From the NCBI GenBank assembly GCA_045126595.1, contig JBGVOS010000040.1, forward strand, positions 1 through 64,000: 64,000 bases of DNA. Reading direction: 5' to 3'. Source of the stretch: UBA1189 sp045126595. Lineage in GTDB: Bacteria; Bacteroidota; Bacteroidia; Bacteroidales; Bacteroidaceae. A program made the position numbers and the translations under genes. The notes beneath the pieces were generated by a model. The model was not told where the DNA came from. It worked only from the letters and a program-made list of their open reading frames with translations, and made no database searches. Shown piece after piece: positions 8,415-17,343 of the stretch. Positions within the stretch are counted from its first letter, which is position 1; each line of letters starts with the position of its first letter.

Positions 8415-9296
8415 TCATTTATTTCTTTTTCTGCTCCAACGATTATGCGTCCACAGCCACATGTGAGGTTGTGCCTTGACGTCTTCTTCCAACATCTTCA
8501 TATAGCTCTTGCTATAGCCATACTCATCGCCTTCGATGGGCTCTATCGGATGATACGTCAGTTCATAGTATCCACGGCGCACACACTTCATGCTACCATA
8601 TACAAAATGAGCATTGAGTTTGCGGCCCATACCCTCGCCCCCCGTAATAATCGGAGTATCCTGATTGAGAAAGTCCATCCACTCGGGTTCAGGCCTCCAA
8701 GGCGGACGTTGATCAGCAATGAGTCCGAGCAGAATCTGTTTACCCTCACGTACCCTTGTGATGATATAGCGCAAGGCCTGCTTTTGAGGCACACCCACGG
8801 AATGGAAACGGCTACGCAACCGGAACATCAGCCTGTCCACCACCTTATCTTTAAGCGGATGATAGATCTGCACGGCCTCAAGGTCGGGGTGTGACCACAG
8901 CGTGATAGAGATGACATATTCCCAGTTGCAGTGATGTCCCAAATAGAGGAAAATGGGGCGACCATCCTCTCGCAATTGCTCCACATACTCAGGATTCGTG
9001 AAGCAAAGACGACGCTTCATCTGCTTGTCTGAGATATGCATCAATTTGATTGTCTCTACCAAATAATCACAGAAATGTCGGTAAAACCGCTTTTCTATCT
9101 CCACAATCTCCTGCTCCGGCTTCTCGGGGAAAGCGTTCATGAGATTCTTACGGGTGACCGTGCGACGATACCCCACTATATAATATACTATAGGATAAAG
9201 CACACTACTCAGCGCATGCAACACCCAGTAGGGCCAAATGGCCAATGCCTTGACAGCCACAAACAGCAGACAATATTTGATTTTATCCTTCATCAT
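8415..9296 (-). CDS. Lipid A biosynthesis lauroyl/myristoyl-type acyltransferase (LpxL/HtrB family)
   Basis: Predicted inner-membrane acyltransferase that transfers a secondary acyl chain to lipid A precursors. The 293-residue protein has a hydrophobic N-terminal segment (about residues 8-38) and the family catalytic HX4E motif in LGHHCNWEYV near residues 118-127. Downstream LIADQRPPWRPEPEWMDFL and the C-terminal MWLWTHNRWSRKR are typical of the family. It starts 19 nt after the carbonic-anhydrase-like gene, so the two are probably co-transcribed. Which acyl chain it adds cannot be told. Confidence 0.88.
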   Translation of the reverse strand: MMKDKIKYCLLFVAVKALAIWPYWVLHALSSVLYPIVYYIVGYRRTVTRKNLMNAFPEKPEQEIVEIEKRFYRHFCDYLVETIKLMHISDKQMKRRLCFTNPEYVEQLREDGRPIFLYLGHHCNWEYVISITLWSHPDLEAVQIYHPLKDKVVDRLMFRLRSRFHSVGVPQKQALRYIITRVREGKQILLGLIADQRPPWRPEPEWMDFLNQDTPIITGGEGMGRKLNAHFVYGSMKCVRRGYYELTYHPIEPIEGDEYGYSKSYMKMLEEDVKAQPHMWLWTHNRWSRKRNK

Positions 9297-9315
9297 TAAC
9301 AGTCAATCGCCCTCG

Positions 9316-9840
9316 TCAATCGTTTTCCTCCTTATACCACGACGCATACATCAAGTATTGTCGTGCGATGCGTTGGTTGAGTTCTCGGCTCTGCTCGGGG
9401 TCCACCTTCTTGACAAACTTGGCCGGTACGCCGGCCCACAACTCATTGGGGCCAACAACAGTCCCCGAGGTTACCACAGCGCCAGCCGCCACGATAGCCC
9501 CCTCGCCCACCACCACATGGTCGAGCAGCGTAGAACCCATACCGATGAGTGCATTATCTTTCACCGCAGCGCCGTGAATGGTTACGTTATGCCCTACAGA
9601 GACGTTGTCACCAATCTCGATGGTCGACTTTTGGTACAGCGTATGCAACACACTGCCATCCTGTATGTTCACCCCATTACCTATGCGTATGCTGTTGACA
9701 TCGCCCCTCAGCACAGCACCAAACCAAATGCTACAGTCGCGGCCCATCACCACATCCCCAATGACGGCAGCATTGTCTGCCAAGTAGCAGTTCTCCCCTA
9801 TCTCGGGTGTGAAGCCTCGTACCGATTTTATGATTGCCAT
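9316..9840 (-). CDS. Gamma-carbonic-anhydrase-like hexapeptide protein (YrdA/PaaY family)
   Basis: Left-handed beta-helix protein of about 174 residues with successive hexapeptide repeats. The zinc-binding histidine pattern of gamma-carbonic anhydrases is present: VLHTL, then SVGHNVTIHGA. Such proteins can be carbonic anhydrases or have uncertain substrates. The start chosen is the ATG of MAIIKSVRGF (complement of 9838-9840); the longer reading to 9945 would add an unrelated hydrophobic extension. It is followed by the lipid A acyltransferase. Confidence 0.85.
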   Translation of the reverse strand: MAIIKSVRGFTPEIGENCYLADNAAVIGDVVMGRDCSIWFGAVLRGDVNSIRIGNGVNIQDGSVLHTLYQKSTIEIGDNVSVGHNVTIHGAAVKDNALIGMGSTLLDHVVVGEGAIVAAGAVVTSGTVVGPNELWAGVPAKFVKKVDPEQSRELNQRIARQYLMYASWYKEEND

Positions 9841-9982
9841 AATTGTTATATAAATAGGAGTGCGAAAATAGCGTAAAAGCATCTCTAATCCAAAAAAAAC
9901 GGCATAAATTTTCGGCACAACAGCTATAGTTCTACTGATCAACAAAGGCTTTTCCCCTGACGGACAAAGAGAAAAAATCGTT

Positions 9983-10059
9983 CCTCCGCGGAGGTGATTT
10001 CGTCCCTCCGCGGAGGGGACAAGTTGTCTCCGCGAAGGGAATATAGAACCTCCGCGGAG
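9983..10059. repeat. Four palindromes with an exact 22-bp period
   Basis: CCTCCGCGGAGG (9983-9994), CCCTCCGCGGAGGG (10004-10017), CTCCGCGAAG (10028-10037, one mismatch) and CTCCGCGGAG (10050-10059) have centres at 9988.5, 10010.5, 10032.5 and 10054.5, exactly 22 bp apart. The short spacers between them differ. The array lies in a 437-bp gene-free stretch (9841-10277). It could be a cooperative operator or a structured RNA; no protein partner is known to me. Confidence 0.85.
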
Positions 10060-10099
10060 AGATGAAAAATTACAGCTACATCTTTTGAAAGTTGGTAGG

Positions 10100-10182
10100 C
10101 TGCGATATAGCTATCGCAGAGGGAGAAATCATAATTATTGCCAACAAGAATGACCGATACCCTCCGCAACGGGGTATCGGTC
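10100..10182. repeat. Two strong hairpins downstream of the palindrome array
   Basis: CTGCGATA-tagc-TATCGCAG (10100-10119) and GACCGATACC-N11-GGTATCGGTC (10152-10182) are perfect inverted repeats of 8 and 10 bp. The loop of the second includes CTCCGCAACGG, resembling half of the palindrome in the nearby 22-bp array. The whole gap therefore looks like one structured non-coding unit. A 95-residue reading frame across it has no recognisable features. Confidence 0.7.
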
Positions 10183-10277
10183 GATAACCACCATAGTTTC
10201 TGACAGTTACACAAAGCTACCGACACCTTGACTAAAAAAGCCTTTAGAAATAATATCGCAGTGGGGACATTTACAGA

Positions 10278-10742
10278 CTACCCTACCCACCTTGCCACGC
10301 CCAACGCCGAGAGCAGCACGGTCGCATAGCGCAGGGTGCGCCCGATAATCATGGTGAGATTGGTGAGGATCGGGTTACTACGCATCATACCCAATGTGAG
10401 CAAGAGGGCATCGCCAATGATGGGGAGCCAGCAGAAGAAGCCCATCCATGCGCCCCAGCGCGTCACCCAACGGCGAGTACGCTGCATGTATTGTTCCTTA
10501 ATTTTGAATTTTCGTTGTACCCAATCGGGATTAGCCAACCGACCGAGGCAGTAGCACGAGATGCCACCCAGGGTGTTGCCTACCGAAGCGGCGAGCAGCA
10601 GCATCCAAGGGTCTACGCCCACGGCAAGCAGGGCAATCATTACCGTCTCGCTGCTAAAGGCAATCACACTGCCAGCCAAGAAGGCGGCGATGAACATACC
10701 CCAAGGGCCATAGCTGACGAGTACGTCAAAGAGTTGTTCCAT
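10278..10742 (-). CDS. DedA/YqaA-type (SNARE-associated) membrane protein
   Basis: Small polytopic inner-membrane protein of about 154 residues. It has hydrophobic segments near residues 5-30, 40-58 and 100-150, with GNTLGGISCYCLGRLA and the amphipathic WGAWMGFFCWLPIIGDALLLTLG typical of YqaA-like DedA proteins. Members of this superfamily are implicated in lipid transport. The start is the ATG at 10740-10742, which overlaps the end of the upstream membrane-protein gene by 17 nt, supporting coupling. A start further upstream would lie inside that gene and add a non-conserved leader. Confidence 0.75.
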   Translation of the reverse strand: MEQLFDVLVSYGPWGMFIAAFLAGSVIAFSSETVMIALLAVGVDPWMLLLAASVGNTLGGISCYCLGRLANPDWVQRKFKIKEQYMQRTRRWVTRWGAWMGFFCWLPIIGDALLLTLGMMRSNPILTNLTMIIGRTLRYATVLLSALGVARWVG

Positions 10743-11658
10743 AAGTATAGCCAAGCGTGAGGAGCCAAGCAAATAACAGCACGACGAGGTAGATGTTCTT
10801 GGCCCGTGTAACATTGCGGGCAAAAAAGATTGAGCCAAGGAGCGAAACATAGAGCAACACGCCGGGGAACAACGCCGAATAGAATTTAGGGAACAGACAG
10901 AGAGTGATCAGAAGCAGCACAAGCAAGGCAATGAGCATGCGGAACCCCGCGCTGGCCTGCTGCCTCATGGTACGGTCAAGTATTATCGTCACACTGCCCG
11001 GTACGGCCAGTAGCAAAGCCCACAGCAGTTGCGCCCAAAGCAAGGGGCCATCCAAAACCGGTGCTACAGACACCGAAGGGAGTATCTCCCCGCAGCAATG
11101 GGTGATTAAGTCGGTCCGGTCAACAAGGAAAAGCACACTACCCGCCACCCAATAAGGCAGCAGCAATCCCCAAAGGGCTGCAAAGAAGGTGCGCCCATGC
11201 AGCGATTCCATAAAAGCGCCACACAGCACCAAGCAAGGGAGTGTCAACAATAGCGAGGGAGCCAGCAGGCATTCCACCCCCACCAAAGCAAAAGCGAGGA
11301 AGTAGCGGCCCATAGCATTGCGGTCGCGGTAAGTGCGCAACAAGATGTAGCAGGCTGTGGGCAACAACACCAGATGTACTGCATCCACTCCTACCGGAAC
11401 CAACTGAGGAGCTATAGTACAGGCCATGAAGAAGAGTGTAGCAGACAAGCCACTCTTGACATCGCCAAACGAGAGTTCACGTTCCACCTTCACCGACAGC
11501 CAACCAACAAGGATACATAGCATCAGGCCGAGGCTGTCGGCTGCACCGATTCCCCCGCCCCATTCTACAGCATGCATAACCCATGCAGCAATACACAACA
11601 AGGCGGCAATGTATGCTGCCGCCTTACTGTGTACGATGAAATGGACGATTTTCTTCAT
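10726..11658 (-). CDS. Multi-pass membrane protein of unknown function
   Basis: A 310-residue protein made largely of hydrophobic segments, roughly eight to ten predicted transmembrane helices, with few charged loops (KVERELSFGDVKSG near residue 60; LRTYRDRNAMGR near residue 107). I do not recognise a characterised family. Its start codon overlaps the purD stop codon and its 3' end overlaps the DedA-like gene, so purD, this gene and the DedA-like gene look like one operon. Confidence 0.75.
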   Translation of the reverse strand: MKKIVHFIVHSKAAAYIAALLCIAAWVMHAVEWGGGIGAADSLGLMLCILVGWLSVKVERELSFGDVKSGLSATLFFMACTIAPQLVPVGVDAVHLVLLPTACYILLRTYRDRNAMGRYFLAFALVGVECLLAPSLLLTLPCLVLCGAFMESLHGRTFFAALWGLLLPYWVAGSVLFLVDRTDLITHCCGEILPSVSVAPVLDGPLLWAQLLWALLLAVPGSVTIILDRTMRQQASAGFRMLIALLVLLLITLCLFPKFYSALFPGVLLYVSLLGSIFFARNVTRAKNIYLVVLLFAWLLTLGYTYGTTL

Positions 11659-12929
11659 TACAGGATGTCCTTACCTATATCGCTACGGCAATACATATCG
11701 GTAAAGTGCAGTGCCTGTGCATTTTTGAACGACATGGCCAACGCTTCGAGTTGGGTTTCGCCATACGAGCTTACAGCGATGACGCGACCACCGTTGGTCA
11801 CTACCTGTCCATCCTTCACGGTCGTTCCGGCATGGAAGAGGTAGCTTCCATCCACCTTATCAAAGCCGGTGATAGGATAACCCTTCTTGTAATCGCCGGG
11901 GTAGCCGCCCGATACAAGCATCACGCAGACAGCTGAGCGGGGATCAAACTCAATAGCACGCTCACCGAGGTTGCCCTGAGCCACACCTTCGAAGAGATCC
12001 ACGATGTCACTCTTCAAGCGCAGCATCACGCTCTCGGTCTCGGGGTCACCCATACGCACGTTATACTCGATCACCATCGGCTCGCCCTTCACATTGATGA
12101 GTCCGAAGAAAATGAAACCCTTGTAGTCGATACCCTCGGCAGCCAGGCCCTCCACAGTGGGACGCACGATGCGCTCCTCTACCTTCTGCATCCACTCGGG
12201 AGTAGCAAACGGCACGGGAGAGATAGAGCCCATACCACCGGTATTGAGACCTGTGTCACCCTCACCAATGCGCTTGTAGTCCTTCGCCTCGGGCAGGAGC
12301 TTGTAGTGGGTACCGTCGGTGAGCACGAACACCGAGCACTCTACGCCACTGAGGAACTCCTCGATGACCACGCTTGCCGAAGCCGAGCCGAACATACCGC
12401 CCAGCATCTCGCTGAGCTCCTTCTCGGCCTCCTCGATGGTGTCGAGGATGAGCACACCCTTACCAGCACAGAGGCCATCGGCCTTCAACACATAGGGAGC
12501 CTCAAGAGTGTGGAGGAAGGCGATACCCTCGTTCAGTGTATCTTGAGTAAAAGTCTGATAACGTGCTGTGGGAATGTTATGACGCATCATGAAAGCCTTG
12601 GCAAAATCCTTGCTGCCTTCGAGCGTAGCGCCCTCCTTGGAGGGACCGATAACGGGGATGTTCTTCAACTGCTCATCGTCGCGGAAGAAGTCGTAGACAC
12701 CCTTCACCAACGGATCCTCGGGACCAACGACCACCATGTTTACATCGTTGGCAAGCACAAAGGCCTTGATACCCTCGAAGTCGGTAGCCGAGAGCGCTAC
12801 GTTTTCACCCACCTCGCCCGTTCCGGCATTGCCGGGAGCAATAAACAATTTTTCTACTTTCGGACTCTGGCTAATCTTCCAAGCCAAGGCATGCTCGCGT
12901 CCTCCACTGCCTAATAATAATATCTTCAT
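11658..12929 (-). CDS. purD: Phosphoribosylamine-glycine ligase
   Basis: ATP-grasp enzyme for the second step of de novo purine synthesis, joining glycine to phosphoribosylamine. The 423-residue protein starts MKILLLGSGGREHALAWK, the normal PurD N-terminus, so the ATG at 12927-12929 was chosen over a longer reading to 13019. Further family features are VGPEDPLVKGVYDFF, LKADGLCAGKGVLI, GGMGSISPVP and YNVRMGDPETESVMLRL. It overlaps the following membrane-protein gene. Confidence 0.96.
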   Translation of the reverse strand: MKILLLGSGGREHALAWKISQSPKVEKLFIAPGNAGTGEVGENVALSATDFEGIKAFVLANDVNMVVVGPEDPLVKGVYDFFRDDEQLKNIPVIGPSKEGATLEGSKDFAKAFMMRHNIPTARYQTFTQDTLNEGIAFLHTLEAPYVLKADGLCAGKGVLILDTIEEAEKELSEMLGGMFGSASASVVIEEFLSGVECSVFVLTDGTHYKLLPEAKDYKRIGEGDTGLNTGGMGSISPVPFATPEWMQKVEERIVRPTVEGLAAEGIDYKGFIFFGLINVKGEPMVIEYNVRMGDPETESVMLRLKSDIVDLFEGVAQGNLGERAIEFDPRSAVCVMLVSGGYPGDYKKGYPITGFDKVDGSYLFHAGTTVKDGQVVTNGGRVIAVSSYGETQLEALAMSFKNAQALHFTDMYCRSDIGKDIL

Positions 12930-13035
12930 ACGCTTTACTAATTCTATTTCGGGGAAATAAGCCATTTTTTCCTTAGCGATATACTCAGGAGCAAGATTTC
13001 TGATGCCGATTTCCATCATAATTCCTATTTATACA

Positions 13036-14442
13036 TTATTTATTATACTCTGCCACCTCAGCGATGCGCTTGGGGATATCGATATTGTCCATCTGTCCGG
13101 TGAAGCGCTCGGCGCCGTTACCCACGGCAAACACAGGAACATAGGCTGCCGTGTGACTACCCACGGGCCAACTTACCATAGCAATCTTATCAAGAATTCT
13201 TACCGCCAATGCAGCGATGGGCTCATCCATGTAATATAGGCTCTTGGCCATACGCACATCCTTATTGTTGGCAATAGAACGTTGGTACTCTTCAAGCAGC
13301 GCCTGCTCCTCTGAAGGACTGAGAGAGACAGTATCCCAAAAACCGAAATTCTCTTTCAACGCTTCACGCATCTGATCCCACGTCACTTTATCCTTACTCT
13401 CGTGGCGCATTTGGTTGACCACACGAGAGAAGCCTACATGGCTGACCTTCTGTGCATACAACGTCGGGAAGTTCAGCGCATAACGGCCGTTACCGAGGGT
13501 AAGTCCACCCGTCTCATGATCGGCCGTAACCACAATCAAAGTCTCTTTGGGGTGCTTCTTGTAGAATTCATAGGCTACCTGGATAGCCTTGTCAAAGTCA
13601 GCCACCTCATGAAATACCGTAGCGGCATCATTGGCATGGGCCGCATAGTCAATCTTACCTCCCTCGACCATAAGGAAAAAGCCCTTACGATTATCCAACA
13701 CCTCAATGGCTGCAGTGGTTATCTCGGCTAAAGAAAGATCATCTTCGGTCGCATCAATGGCATAGGGCAGTGTCTTTTCTACAGCACTCTTCTCTTGGAT
13801 GAGAATAATCTTATTGCCACGATGTCCATTCCGGAATTTTTCATAACCTCGTATAATCTTATAATCGGCATCCTTAGCTACATCGTACAACTGTGGAGCC
13901 TTCTTGTCGTCACCGTTTATATTCTCCTCAAAGTCGCCACCGCCAAAGAAGTTATAGCCAGACTGCGCCAATTGCACACCAATCTCATAATAATCGTTGC
14001 GATTGGCCTGATGCGCATAGAAGGATGCAGGCGTAGCATGGTTGAGCGTCACACTGGTAGCAATGCCCACTCGTTTTCCTTGTTCCTTCGCCAAAGCCGC
14101 TATACTATTCAATTTGGCCACTTGATTGACCGCAAGGCCTATTGTACCATTCAAGGTCTTCTCACCACAAGCAAGCGCCGTACCACCTGCTGCCGAGTCG
14201 GTCACATCACTATTGGCCGAAAAGCTGGTTGCCAAGCCAGTAAAGGGGAATCCCGTAAAACACAAAGGAGCCGCACCCAGAGAAGTTCCTTTCTGTCCAA
14301 GGAAATATTGGGTGCCCATCACATGATTAAGACTCATGCCATCACCAATAAAGTAAAATACATACTTAGGGGCCTTGGCTATTCCTGCCAAACAAAAGCA
14401 TGCAAACAATAGAATGACTGATAATGTTCTCTTTTGTCTCAT
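13036..14442 (-). CDS. Periplasmic alkaline phosphatase
   Basis: Secreted metal-dependent phosphomonoesterase of the PhoA superfamily, 468 residues. The N-terminus has a signal peptide, with hydrophobic SVILLFACFCLAGIAKA after MRQKRTL. The metal and nucleophile motifs are FYFIGDGMSLNHV near residue 30 and SDVTDSAAGGTALACG near residue 80, where the serine after TD is the probable nucleophile. VTADHETGGL near residue 308 and the C-terminal SHTAAYVPVFAVG supply further metal ligands. It ends 107 nt before purD. The closest specificity (PhoA or another subclass) is uncertain. Confidence 0.9.
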   Translation of the reverse strand: MRQKRTLSVILLFACFCLAGIAKAPKYVFYFIGDGMSLNHVMGTQYFLGQKGTSLGAAPLCFTGFPFTGLATSFSANSDVTDSAAGGTALACGEKTLNGTIGLAVNQVAKLNSIAALAKEQGKRVGIATSVTLNHATPASFYAHQANRNDYYEIGVQLAQSGYNFFGGGDFEENINGDDKKAPQLYDVAKDADYKIIRGYEKFRNGHRGNKIILIQEKSAVEKTLPYAIDATEDDLSLAEITTAAIEVLDNRKGFFLMVEGGKIDYAAHANDAATVFHEVADFDKAIQVAYEFYKKHPKETLIVVTADHETGGLTLGNGRYALNFPTLYAQKVSHVGFSRVVNQMRHESKDKVTWDQMREALKENFGFWDTVSLSPSEEQALLEEYQRSIANNKDVRMAKSLYYMDEPIAALAVRILDKIAMVSWPVGSHTAAYVPVFAVGNGAERFTGQMDNIDIPKRIAEVAEYNK

Positions 14443-14502
14443 AGTGGTATTATTTAAAGTTATGTGTCAATTCTTATAACTCACCAATAATGCAAGCAGA
14501 TA

Positions 14503-15471
14503 TCAATATGCCGTCGCCTTGAGGTTAAGTCCAGTAGTTTCTTCGAGGTTAAAAAGCAGATTCATATTATGTACCGCCTGTCCGCTAGTACCCTTCAACA
14601 AGTTGTCGATGCACGAGGTGATGAGCAGTATATCGCCATGCTTCTCCAAGTGTATCAGACACTTGTTGGTATTGATTACCTGCTTTAAGTCGATATTGTC
14701 CGGTGTCACGTGTGTAAACGAGTCCTTGGCATAGTAGTCAGTATACAGTTGCGTGAGTTCCTCTACGGCCACCTTGTTCTTCACCATGATGGTACAGAAG
14801 ATACCGCGCGTGAAGTTACCGCGATAGGGTACAAAGTGGATGTTCGCCTTGAAACTGCTCTGCAACTGCTCCAACGACTCGCGTATCTCAGGCAGATGCT
14901 GGTGCACGAAGGGCTTGTAGATGCTCACATTGTCGTTGCGCCAGCTGAAGGTAGTCTGCGACGAGGCCTTGTGACCCGTACCCGTACTGCCGATAATGGC
15001 ATGCACATAGATATCATCGCCCAACATAAGGTTCTTGGCCAAGGGCAGCAAGCCCAGCGTGATGCAGGTGGCAAAGTTACCGGGATTAGCCACGTAGCGG
15101 CTCTTGCAGATGGCGCGACGATTCAGTTCAGGCAAGCCGTAGATAAATTCCTTGTCGTTGTCCTTGAGCCGATAATTACGCGAGAAGTCAATGATTTTCA
15201 GTCTCTCGGGAATCTCATGCGTCTCCATAAACTGACGGCTCTCCTCGGCTGTGGTGATGAGGAAGAGCAGGTCTATCTTGTCCAGCTCGGGCTCTTCGGA
15301 GAACTCCAGTTCCGTCTCGCCATAAAGTCCGCGATGCACCTCGTGAATCTTCTGTCCACTGTTGCCACGTCCCGTGATGAACATGAGCTGCACATCGGGG
15401 TGATTGAGCAAAAGGCGGATAAGTTCACCACCGGTGAATCCAGCACCTTCAATAATTCCTGTCTTTATCAT
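14503..15471 (-). CDS. argC: N-acetyl-gamma-glutamyl-phosphate reductase
   Basis: NADPH-dependent enzyme of arginine biosynthesis. The 322-residue protein begins MIKTGIIEGAGFTGGELIRLL, with a dinucleotide-binding glycine motif, and contains NPGNFATCITLGLLPL near residues 130-145. That matches the active-site NPGCYAT-type motif except that phenylalanine stands where the catalytic cysteine is usually found (NPGNF here versus NPGCY). Such an N-F variant occurs in the short Bacteroidetes ArgC type as far as I recall; activity should be checked. Its start overlaps the argR stop by 4 nt. Confidence 0.85.
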   Translation of the reverse strand: MIKTGIIEGAGFTGGELIRLLLNHPDVQLMFITGRGNSGQKIHEVHRGLYGETELEFSEEPELDKIDLLFLITTAEESRQFMETHEIPERLKIIDFSRNYRLKDNDKEFIYGLPELNRRAICKSRYVANPGNFATCITLGLLPLAKNLMLGDDIYVHAIIGSTGTGHKASSQTTFSWRNDNVSIYKPFVHQHLPEIRESLEQLQSSFKANIHFVPYRGNFTRGIFCTIMVKNKVAVEELTQLYTDYYAKDSFTHVTPDNIDLKQVINTNKCLIHLEKHGDILLITSCIDNLLKGTSGQAVHNMNLLFNLEETTGLNLKATAY

Positions 15472-15956
15472 AGTCTGTTTAATATTTCTGTTTCAGGGAC
15501 GACACCCATGCGTTCCAATTCCAGCAACACATCCTGCTTTGTATACCCCTCCTTTATAATAAGGAATATAGTATCGTATCCCGCCACCGTGCCTAATACG
15601 GACTTCAACCCGCCCCGGTCAATGTCCGCAGCGATGCCCGCAGCATACCCTGGGCGCGTCTTCATCACCGCGACATTCGACGAGAAGGCTATCGACACGA
15701 AAGCTTCCGCCAACGGCACATTGCCAGTCGCACCATTGCGATTGCGCAGAGGGCTGTCGGGCAACAGGTAGATGCACTCACCGCCTGGCACTACCTCCTT
15801 CGTCACCTCCAACTCCTTGAGGTCCCGCGAGAGGGTAGCCTGCGTACACTCATAGCCAAGTGCTGTGAGCCGCCCCAGCAGTTCATCCTGACTGCCGATG
15901 CGCTCGCCCGCAATGATGATGCGGATGGCACTGAGTCTACTGTGTTTGTTCTTCAT
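15468..15956 (-). CDS. argR: Arginine repressor
   Basis: Transcriptional regulator of arginine metabolism, 162 residues. The N-terminal winged helix (about residues 1-70) has IRIIIAGERIGSQDELLGRL and CTQATLSRDLKELEV, the ArgR DNA-binding signature. The C-terminal oligomerisation and arginine-binding domain has TRPGYAAGIAADIDRGG and VLGTVAGYDTIFLI. The start is the ATG at 15954-15956; the longer reading would run into an upstream repeat. It directly precedes argC with a 4-nt overlap, so the regulator and its likely target are co-transcribed. Confidence 0.93.
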   Translation of the reverse strand: MKNKHSRLSAIRIIIAGERIGSQDELLGRLTALGYECTQATLSRDLKELEVTKEVVPGGECIYLLPDSPLRNRNGATGNVPLAEAFVSIAFSSNVAVMKTRPGYAAGIAADIDRGGLKSVLGTVAGYDTIFLIIKEGYTKQDVLLELERMGVVPETEILNRL

Positions 15957-15973
15957 CGGTTTATTATCATTTC

Positions 15974-16057
15974 TGTCATCCTGAACGAAGAGAGGAATCT
16001 CGCGTTGGAACATCGCCAAACACACTACGAGATTTCTCACTTTGCCCGAAAATAACA
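15974..16057. repeat. TGTCATC-family element, 84 bp
   Basis: Left end TGTCATCCTGAACGAAG; an inner inverted repeat joins GAGGAATCTCG to CGAGATTTCTC; the right end GAAAATAACA is a degenerate match to the inverted end. The element separates prfB from argR and could act as an RNA hairpin. Confidence 0.65.
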
Positions 16058-16078
16058 AAGCAAAGTTTTATTTAGCCA

Positions 16079-17194
16079 TCACGCCTCCTCCGAAGAGTTC
16101 GACATGAGGTATGCCTTGATGAAGCCATCAATCTTGCCGTCCATCACCCCACCTACATCCGAGGTCTGGTGTCCTGTGCGGTGGTCCTTCACGCGGCGGT
16201 CATCGAAAACGTAGCTGCGTATCTGCGAGCCCCACTCGATCTTTTTCTTTCCAGCCTCCACCTTGGCCTGCTCCTCCATACGGTGCTGCAGTTCGCGGTC
16301 ATAGAGTTGTGAACGGAGCAGTCGCAAGGCGTTCTCCTTGTTCTTGGGTTGGTCACGGGTCTCGGTGTTTTCAATCATAATCTCCTCCTGCACACCGGTG
16401 TAGGGGTCGGTATATTGGTAGCGCAGACGCACGCCCGACTCCACCTTGTTCACGTTCTGACCACCGGCACCGCCGCTTCGGAATGTATCCCACGAGAGCA
16501 GGGCGGGGTTGATCTCAATTTCTATACTGTCATCGATGAGCGGTGTCACAAATACCGATGCAAATGAGGTCATGCGTTTGCCTTGGGCATTATAGGGAGA
16601 TACGCGCACGAGGCGGTGCACACCGTTCTCGCTCTTCAGGTAACCATAGGCGAAGGGGCCTTCAAGCTCCATCGTCACGGTCTTGATGCCCGCCTCATCA
16701 CCATCCTGCAGGGTAGAGATGCGGAGGTTGTAGCCATTGGTCTCGGCCCAGCGCATATACATACGCATCAGCATTGATGCCCAATCCTGCGCTTCGGTAC
16801 CACCGGCACCGGCATTGATCTTGAGCACGCAGTCCATATTGTCGGCCTCCTCGCGGAGCATATTCTTCAACTCCAGCTCCTCGATGGCCTCCAAGGCGGC
16901 AGCATAGGCTGCATCGAGTTCGGCTTCGGTGATGAGTTCATCCTTGCAGAACTCGAAGGCCACCTCCACCTCATCGGCAAGGCTCTTCACCTTCTTGTAG
17001 CCATCAATCCACGCCTGCAGCTCCTTCACCTTCTTCATCTGCGCCTCGGCCTTCTTGGCATCGTCCCAGAATCCAGGCACCTGCGTGCGCAACTGCTCTT
17101 CCTCTACCTGTATCTGCTTATCCTCAATGGCTAAATAGCGGTTCAGCGCCTCAGTGCGCTCTTTAATATCTTTCAGTTGGTCTAATGTAATCAT
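16079..17194 (-). CDS. prfB: Peptide chain release factor 2
   Basis: Class I release factor terminating at UGA and UAA. The 371-residue protein has the GGQ hydrolysis motif (SGGAGGQNVNKVES) and a codon-recognition tripeptide reading SPY in LVRVSPYNAQGK, where E. coli has SPF. The gene is one uninterrupted frame: at the place of the E. coli programmed frameshift the sequence reads NRYLAIED with no in-frame UGA, so the autoregulatory frameshift is absent. A clear TACCTTTG promoter lies upstream. Confidence 0.95.
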   Translation of the reverse strand: MITLDQLKDIKERTEALNRYLAIEDKQIQVEEEQLRTQVPGFWDDAKKAEAQMKKVKELQAWIDGYKKVKSLADEVEVAFEFCKDELITEAELDAAYAAALEAIEELELKNMLREEADNMDCVLKINAGAGGTEAQDWASMLMRMYMRWAETNGYNLRISTLQDGDEAGIKTVTMELEGPFAYGYLKSENGVHRLVRVSPYNAQGKRMTSFASVFVTPLIDDSIEIEINPALLSWDTFRSGGAGGQNVNKVESGVRLRYQYTDPYTGVQEEIMIENTETRDQPKNKENALRLLRSQLYDRELQHRMEEQAKVEAGKKKIEWGSQIRSYVFDDRRVKDHRTGHQTSDVGGVMDGKIDGFIKAYLMSNSSEEA

Positions 17195-17215
17195 CTGTCT
17201 TTAAGTTTTAATGTA

Positions 17216-17246
17216 CAAAGGTAGTGTAAGGCGAGAGAAATATCAA
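17216..17246 (-). promoter_or_regulatory. prfB promoter
   Basis: On the minus strand TTGA (17243-17246) and TACCTTTG (17216-17223) lie at the Bacteroidetes -33/-7 spacing. The span TTGATATTTCTCTCGCC is almost identical to the nadB promoter upstream part, suggesting a shared, strong housekeeping promoter form. Confidence 0.75.
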
Positions 17247-17318
17247 ATTTCAACGAGTGAATATAATGAAATAGTTAACTTTTTCCATTACTGAGCGAGG
17301 TAGAAATTCAACAGGGTT

Positions 17319-17343
17319 AAATTTATTTGAATATTTCCGTGCC
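17319..17343. repeat. 25-bp repeat shared with the nadB upstream region
   Basis: AAATTTATTTGAATATTTCC followed by GTGCC recurs with two differences at 19172-19196, beside the nadB promoter. Apart from this and the hairpin at 17486, the gap 17247-17547 has nothing I can assign; a 61-residue frame in it lacks any support. Confidence 0.55.

Noticed and set aside
9939..10226. 95-residue frame on the minus strand across the palindrome array
   Set aside because: It consists of palindromic repeat sequence, shows no domain or signal peptide, and overlaps a clearly structured non-coding gap.
16079..17194. Programmed frameshift in prfB
   Set aside because: The reading frame is continuous through the equivalent position, with no in-frame UGA.
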